Assembly: GCA_029255685.2 (NCBI GenBank)
Contig: CM055312.2
Span: forward strand, 4,426,649 to 4,490,648
Origin: Silene conica
Taxonomy: Eukaryota > Streptophyta > Magnoliopsida > Caryophyllales > Caryophyllaceae
DNA length: 64,000 nt
Direction of reading: 5' to 3'
The notes beneath the pieces were generated by a model. It was given only the letters and a program-made list of their open reading frames with translations, searched no databases and was not told the DNA's origin. A program made the position numbers and the translations under genes. This document shows, one piece after another, positions 58,866 through 64,000 of this stretch (its first letter is position 1; each line of letters begins with the position of its first letter).

Positions 58866-59245
58866 TGAGCCGTCGACCGACCGGCCGCCGGTCGACCGGC
58901 TGGGAGCGTCTTAAGGGATTTTTGCGAGTTTGAAGAAATTTGGCCTTGGGACTGCCAACCGGCTGCCTGCCGACCGGCCGGTGGCCTCTTTGTGTTAGTT
59001 CGCGTATTTTCGAAACCATTAGAATAGGGAGCCCATCCGGCAGACCGGCCGCCTGCCAGCCGGCTGGGAGTGCAGTTGGGGTGTGGGTTGCGATTGTTGA
59101 GAACCTAGGATTTGGGTTCCCAGCCGGCCGACCGGCTGCCTGCCGACCGGCTGGGAGTCCTTTGTGTTGTTGATTTTTAAAGAAAGAAAAGGAAGCTGGG
59201 TTGCCAGCCGGTGGACCGGCAGCCGGCCGACCGGCTGGGAACCTC
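58866..59245. repeat. Five GC-rich palindromes at about 80-bp spacing
   Basis: Units near 58868, 58953, 59028, 59120 and 59201, each about 40 bp of CCGG/GACCGG-rich sequence in an AT-rich surround. Unit 4 runs from CCCAGCCGG to CCGGCTGGG (9-bp perfect arms). Unit 1 pairs GCCGTCGACCG with CGGTCGACCGGC. The spacing between units is 77-88 bp. Reading frames across them give GRPAAC-type repeats that are not a gene. Confidence 0.85.
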
Positions 59246-59410
59246 TGTAGCGTGTTTTTTTTTGAATTGTAATTCGTTCATAACTTTTAATCGGTTGATC
59301 GGTTTTAATTGAAACTCGTTCCTTGTATCTTTGATATGTATTTGAGGTCCCCGGAGGATGGGCGACACTATATTGGGTTCGGGAATGGAGAGAGGATAGA
59401 GACCCCGCGG

Positions 59411-59422
59411 TCGGGTAACCGA
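59411..59422. other. GTAA-tetraloop hairpin, upstream of the hairpin array
   Basis: TCGG-GTAA-CCGA, inside a 40-bp block (59400-59440) that recurs at 60241-60280 beyond the array. The two blocks share GGTAACC, AGGGAAACCGGCTCTCC and the preceding run of C. Confidence 0.7.
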
Positions 59423-59532
59423 AAGGGAAACCGGCTCTCCCTCAACTTAGTTCCCGGGGTCAATTAAGTGTTGGTTAGAAGTTAAGAAAAGTAGAACTAT
59501 AGATTAGTTCATAGGCTTGGATGATGTTGTAT

Positions 59533-60112
59533 TGATGCGTATTAAGTTATGCCTTAAGCTGGCCTCTGAACTTAATACGTGAGCTGTTTGTCATATATGG
59601 GGATATGCCTTAAGCTGGCCTCTGAGTCCTATATGTGTATGTTTGTCGTGTCTGGGACATGCCTTAAGCTGGCCTCTGAGTCCAGACATGTTTGTGGTGA
59701 TCGCGTTGGAACATGCCTTAAGTTGGCCTCTGAGTCTGACGAGTAGAGCAGCTGCACAACGGGGCATTTAGGTCGTAACACCTCACCCGGAGTGCAGATG
59801 TTTGATGCTAGAACATGCCTTAAGCTGGCCTCTGAGTTTAGTAACTTGTGATATGGTGAAGGGACATGCCTTAAGCTGGCCTCTGAGTCCTTTACTTTTG
59901 GATGCTAGTCTATGCCTTTAGTTGGCCGCTGAGTCTAGTGTCTTGCTGATTGGCGGGTCCATGCCTTAAGCTGGCCTCTGAGTCCTTGCTTGCTGAATGT
60001 TTTGGTGTTAAGGTTATGTCTTAAGTTGACCGCTGAACCTTTACACTTGCTGAATGATTAGTATGTAGGTTATGTCTTAAGTTGACCGCTGAACCTTATA
60101 CTTGCTGAGTTT
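59533..60112. repeat. Ten-unit array of hairpins with conserved core and variable stems
   Basis: The core ATGCCTTAAGCTGGCCTCTG (small variants) occurs at about 59549, 59604, 59659, 59713, 59815, 59866, 59912, 59961, 60015 and 60071. Each core is flanked by arms that differ from unit to unit but are complementary within the unit. Examples are CGTATTAAGTT/AACTTAATACG, TGTCTGG/CCAGACA, GTGAAGG/CCTTTAC and GTGTTAAGGTT/AACCTTTACAC. Spacing is about 50-55 bp, with one wider gap of about 100 bp at 59735-59800. Confidence 0.88.
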
Positions 60113-60248
60113 TATCTGCTTGCCTGGAGTTGGTATAGTGCCATATATAGATGTTAATGAGAATGATACTTGACTTGTTATTGTTCATCCAAGGCATTGG
60201 ATGACTCTTTTATCGGTTTCATAAATAGTTGGATTGAAAGACCCCCCG

Positions 60249-60262
60249 ACTGGGTAACCAGT
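60249..60262. other. GTAA-tetraloop hairpin, downstream of the hairpin array
   Basis: ACTGG-GTAA-CCAGT, a perfect 5-bp stem. The corresponding upstream hairpin has a different stem (TCGG/CCGA) with the same loop, so the pair covaries. Confidence 0.72.
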
Positions 60263-60764
60263 AGGGAAACCGGCTCTCCTTCCTAACGGTTTATGAAGTT
60301 GGTTGAGAGCCGTGCATTAGTGATTGCATGATAGTATGAGATTCAGATGATGAGATTTTATACTTCACATGTTTATATATGCTGGAGTATTCTGTTTGTA
60401 TTTATGTGTTACGTGTCGTTACAAAAGGTGGCTAGGAGAACTCTAGTCACTCCCCACTGATTGTGGCGTACATGTTTACATGTATGTAGGTACATGACAG
60501 GTGGTTGGCAGAGGGTTGCATGGAGCTAGCGAGCGATGATCCTATTCATCGATTGACTCACACGTTTACGTTAGCTAGACTTAGTTTACATTTCAGTTTT
60601 GAGTGCCTGTAGGGATGTGCCATCCCAGGCTGATTGTATATATATATATTACTTAAGTTTCAGTTTTAATTCACCTCGCATGTTTATGTTAAAAAGTTGT
60701 AATTCCGCTGCATTTTTAGTATTTTGTATGTTTTATATTTCCGCTTTCGCGAGGGGTATACAGT

Positions 60765-60776
60765 TGGTATCAGAGC
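60765..60776 (+). other. E7 primer-binding site (initiator Met tRNA type)
   Basis: TGGTATCAGAGC, two bases after the LTR end. It is fused to GTGGACCCTAATCAC of E6. The uninterrupted E6 copy reads GAGCGTGGACC at this place (63072), so the junction lies in the shared bases GAGCGTGG. Confidence 0.85.
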
Positions 60777-61638
60777 GTGGACCCTAATCACAAGCCAGTC
60801 CAGCAGAAAAGGCGGAAATTCGCCTATGAAAGAAATCAAGTGATAAACCAGGAGGTAGATGACCTCCTGGCTGCTGGAAAAATCAGAGAAGTAAAATATC
60901 CAGAATGGTTGTCCAATGTAGTAGTGGTGCCCAAGAAAAATGGTAAATGGCGAGTTTGTGTTGATTTTACGGACTTAAACAAGGCCTGCCCAAAAGATCA
61001 TTTTCCTCTACCACACATAGATGCCATGGTGGATGCTACAGCAGGACATGAAATGATGGCGTTCCTGGACGCTTGGAGTGGATACAATCAAATCAAGATG
61101 GCTGCTGAAAATCAGGAGAAAACCGCCTTCCAGTCAGAAAGAGGTATCTACTGTTACAATGTTATGTCTTTTGAACTAAAAAATACAGGGTCCACCTATC
61201 AAAGGCTGGTGAACATGATGTTCAAGGACCAGATAGGAAAAACCATGGAGGTATACATTGATGACATGGTGGTAAAGTCCAAAGTAGGAGAGCAACACTT
61301 CCAACACCTAGGGGAAACGTTTAGCACCCTGAGGAAGTACCAAATGAGGCTGAATCCTTCAAAGTGCACTTTTGGAGTATCCAGCGGGAAATTCCTAGGG
61401 TACATGGTCACGCAGAGGGGAATTGAAGCAAGCACAGATCATATTAAAGCCCTGCTACAGCTGGAGTCACTGCAGAAACTAAGGGACGTGCAAAGGCTAA
61501 CAGGAAGGGTAACCGCCCTTAACAGGTTTATATCAAGATCTTCAGAAAGATGTAAGCTCTTCTACGATATTCTGCGAAAAAGTAAGAGATTTGAGTGGAC
61601 GCAGGAGCACGAGGAAGCCTTCAGGAGCCTGAAGTTGT
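60777..61638 (+). pseudogene. E6 reverse transcriptase, first copy
   Basis: RT blocks EWLSNVVVVPKKNGKWRVCV, DFTDLNKACPKDHFPLPHID, DAWSGYNQIKM, NTGSTYQRLVNMMF, MEVYIDDMVVKSKV and CTFGVSSGKFLGYMV, close to E3 RT. At 61639 the sequence jumps back into gag, where the tandem duplicate begins. It is a fossil. Confidence 0.88.
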
Positions 61639-63070
61639 ACCGCCATCCACGCCTTCCGCTGGGGCTACCAGAGGGATCAGATCTATACAAAGATCTAACC
61701 AAGTGGACCTGCACCAGCTTTGCTCAACTACAGTAGAAGACTTTGGATGTCGTCCGCCTGGAGGAAGACTCAGGGCCTAGGAGGATCAGCCCACGCGTAG
61801 AAACAACCTCCAGGAAAGCAAAGGAAGAAAGGAGCGAGAAAGCCAAACCCTACAGCAGGCCAGCCAACAAAATATCAGGAGGAAAAAACTGGAAGAATGA
61901 TCCAAATCTACCTTCCAAGGTAAAAGAATACGGTTTTAATGTTAATCTTGCAGGAGTGATTAAAGCCCTTAAAAACCTGGGAGAGAAAGTCAAATGGCCC
62001 AAAAAGAGGATGGAAGAAAGAGCAAAGGACAACAGGGACACCAACTTGAGGTGTGATTTCCACGAGGAGAACATCAGTCATACTACGGAGGACTGCATTA
62101 CCTTGAGGAAAGAGGTGAAATACCAGTTTGACCAAGGGAACCTAAACCACCTGTTAGCTAAGGGAACCAAGGTCAACTCCACCAGTCAGGTCAGACCTTC
62201 TAGCCCTCCTGTTTGCACCAAAATCATCAATGTAATTACAGAAGGATCAGAACTATGCGGACTGACCTACTCAGCCGCAAAGAGGCACGCCACCAAATCA
62301 AAGGGAGACAGACCATAAAGTTCCTGCAGGATCAGCAGCGAGGATCTTCCAGCAGTCAGTTTCGATGAAACTGACGGAAAAGGAGATGCAGAATACCACG
62401 ATGATGCTCTGATAATCACCTTGTCCATAGGAAATTGCACGGTCAAAAAAATCCTAGTGGATACAGGAAGCTCTGTTAACCTCATCATGCTGGAGACGCT
62501 AAAAAGCATGGGATTCAACGAAAGCGACCTGGTGAAGAAACCGGTGCCCCTGGTAGGATTTAGCGGTGAAACAAAGCATTCCCTGGGGAAATACTCATCC
62601 CCACCTACGCTGGAGGAATAAACAAGCAGGTAAGGTATCTTGTGATTGATGGTCCTTCCACCTATAATGTGATTCTTGGCAGGCCTTAGATCCATGACAT
62701 GAAAGCAATACCGTCATCCTACCACCAATGCTTGAAGTTTCCCACGCCATGGGGGTACAAACAATCAGAGGAAGCCAAGACGAAGCAAGGAGCTGCTACA
62801 AGGTGGCACTCAAGCCCGCAACAACTCCGCCACCAGCATAGCAATCAAAGGGAAAGCGGCTCCAGGAGGAATACGTTGAGCCACCACAACTAGAAGTAGA
62901 CGAAATCCCCCTGGACCCGCAGCAGCCAGAGAGGAAGGTCCTGATGGGAGAAGAATGTACATGTGATATCTGCCTGAAACTTGTACAGTTATTAAAAGAA
63001 AATATTGATTGCTTTGCTTGGTCACATGAGGATATGGTAGGTATAGATCCAGAAGTCATATCACAGAAGC
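61639..63070 (+). pseudogene. E6 gag C-terminal and protease, duplicate copy
   Basis: Near-identical repeat of 56380-57809, from the end of the capsid-like part (GLPEGSDLYKDLTKWTCTSF) through the zinc knuckle (CDFHEENISHTTEDC) and the protease (VDTGSSVNLIMLETLKSM). It has few differences from the first copy, so the duplication is recent relative to the element's decay. It carries breaks and is a fossil. Confidence 0.88.
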
Positions 63071-64000
63071 TGAGCGTGGACCCTAATCACAAGCCAGTCC
63101 AGCAGAAAAGGCGGAAATTCGCCTATGAAAGAAATCAAGTGATAAACCAGGAGGTAGATGACCTCCTGGCTGCTGGAAAGATCAGAGAAGTAAAATATCC
63201 AGAATGGCTGTCCAATGTAGTAGTGGTGCCCAAGAAAAATGGCAAATGGCGAGTTTGTGTTAATTTTACAGACTTAAACAAGGCCTGCCCAAAAGATCAT
63301 TTTCCTCTACCACACATAGATGCCATGGTGGATGCTACAGCAGGACATGAAATGCTGACGTTCCTGGACGCTTGGAGTGGATACAATCAAATCAAGATGG
63401 CTGCTAAAAATCAGGAGAAAACCGCCTTCCAGTCAGAAAGAGGTATCTACTGTTACAATGTTATGCCTTTTGGACTAAAAAATACAGGGTCCACCTATCA
63501 AAGGCTGGTGAACATGATGTTCAAGGACCAGATAGGAAAAACCATGGAGGTATACATTGATGACATGGTGGTAAAGTCCAAAGTAGTAGAGCAACACTTC
63601 CAACACCTACGGGAAACGTTTAGCACCCTGAGGAAGTACCAAATGAGGCTGAATCCTTCAAAGTGCACTTTTGGAGTATCCAGCGGGAAATTCCTAGGGT
63701 ACATGGTCACACAGAGGGGAATTGAAGCAAGCACGGATCAGATTAAAGCCCTGCTACAGCTGGAGTCACCGCAGAAACCAAGGGACGTGCAAAGGCTAAC
63801 AGGAAGGGTAGCCGCCCTTAACAGGTTTATATCAAGATCTTCAGAAAGATGTAAGCTCTTCTACGATATTCTGCGAAAAAGTAAGAGATTCGAGTGGACG
63901 GAGGAGCACGAGGAAGCCTTCAGGAGCCTGAAGTTGTATCTCAGCACCCCCCTCCTATCCAAACCAGAGCCAGGAGAACAACTCTACTTGTACTTATCCG
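63071..64000 (+). pseudogene. E6 reverse transcriptase, duplicate copy (runs off the window)
   Basis: Repeat of the RT blocks of 60777-61638. It continues past the duplication end (63938) into SLKLYLSTPLLSKPEPGEQL, the RT/RNase H connection. This shows that the second copy is the one joined to the rest of pol. Confidence 0.88.

Larger units (their letters stand above)
57810..60762 (+). mobile_element. E7: orphan LTR of another retrotransposon family, rich in hairpins
   Basis: A 2953-bp LTR starting TGTAACATCCC and ending GGGTATACA, followed by a Met-type primer-binding site (60765-60776). It is then joined straight to E6 RT sequence. No interior and no second LTR are present, and no target duplication is visible. 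Compared with the uninterrupted duplicate (near 63063) about six host bases are missing. The LTR contains five GC-rich palindromes (58866-59245), two GTAA-loop hairpins (59411-59422, 60249-60262) and a ten-unit hairpin array (59533-60112). No protein family is recognisable in it. Confidence 0.85.
54460..64000 (+). mobile_element. E6: second Tat-type Ty3/gypsy element (5' part; runs off the window)
   Basis: The 5' LTR is 544 bp (TGTTGGGCCCC to CCAAAACA). The primer-binding site is the same as in E3, and gag, protease and RT are all similar to E3 but on the plus strand. A stretch from gag to RT is present twice in tandem (unit about 2.3 kb), and the first copy is interrupted by an orphan LTR of another family (E7). 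The element is clearly broken, with several breaks. Its 3' part and 3' LTR lie beyond the window, so age cannot be judged from LTRs. Confidence 0.9.

Noticed and set aside
58940-59173. GRP-repeat small protein in the E7 LTR
   Set aside because: The reading comes from GC-rich palindromes that are better explained as DNA or RNA structure; no start context or conservation is visible.
59533-60112. CRISPR-like array (regular repeats with variable intervals)
   Set aside because: The DNA is plant nuclear, the array is inside an LTR, the intervals are complementary arms of hairpins rather than unrelated spacers, and there are no cas genes.

Overview
The window is plant nuclear DNA, almost certainly from an angiosperm. 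The evidence is plant-only element lineages (Athila- and Tat-type Ty3/gypsy, Ty1/copia, a TRIM, LARD-like elements, an En/Spm-type CACTA), initiator-Met, Asp-type and other plant-style primer-binding sites, and very AT-rich sequence. I cannot name the species. I see no host protein gene and no RNA gene. Essentially every base falls in a mobile element, so this looks like a repeat-rich, probably heterochromatic block.

Layout, left half (1-38175). A minus-oriented LTR element (L0) runs from before base 1 to 38175. It is split at 944/36896 by element E1 (945-36890, TSD ccctc), a LARD-like element with 2.3 kb LTRs and no genes. The 3' LTR of E1 was hit twice: by E2 (7729-16616, minus, TSD ttaag), a related gene-less element with 3.0 kb LTRs, and by E3 (17496-35851, minus, TSD attat), a Tat-lineage Ty3/gypsy element with gag, protease, RT, two RNase H domains, integrase and an opposite-strand gene of its own. 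The gag of E3 was in turn hit by E4 (26017-34115, plus, TSD gccgt), an Athila-type element that keeps gag and protease but has no RT or integrase. LTR divergence falls in the order the nesting demands: about 3-4% (E1), 1.3% (E2), 0.75% (E3), 0.13% (E4).

Layout, right half (38176-64000). A CACTA transposon remnant (38176-42350) is bounded on both sides by LTRs that face outward. The right-hand LTR element (R0, from 42351) contains a non-autonomous long-TIR DNA element (about 42800-43914) and a young Ty1/copia element E5 (45000-54251, TSD gttac). E5 carries a 555-bp TRIM (50209-50763, TSD gatac, identical LTRs) in its pol. From 54460 to the window end lies E6, a second Tat-type element on the plus strand. 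A 2.3 kb gag-to-RT stretch of E6 is tandemly duplicated, and one copy holds an orphan 2.95 kb LTR plus primer-binding site of another family (E7, 57810-60776).

Three signals are not explained by element type. (1) A paired dyad, GGTCGNNCGACC, nine variable bases, GGTCGNNCGACC, always with a 21-base period, recurs in the LTR, gag and 3' region of E4 and in the leader of the unrelated copia E5. (2) The E7 LTR carries ten copies of a conserved 20-base core, each flanked by different but mutually complementary arms: a hairpin array with covarying stems, bracketed by two GTAA-tetraloop hairpins and preceded by five GC-rich palindromes. (3) Several families carry a second, upstream copy of their polypurine tract plus LTR start, and the CACTA borders suggest that the upstream start is really used in one subfamily. 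All counts were made by eye.
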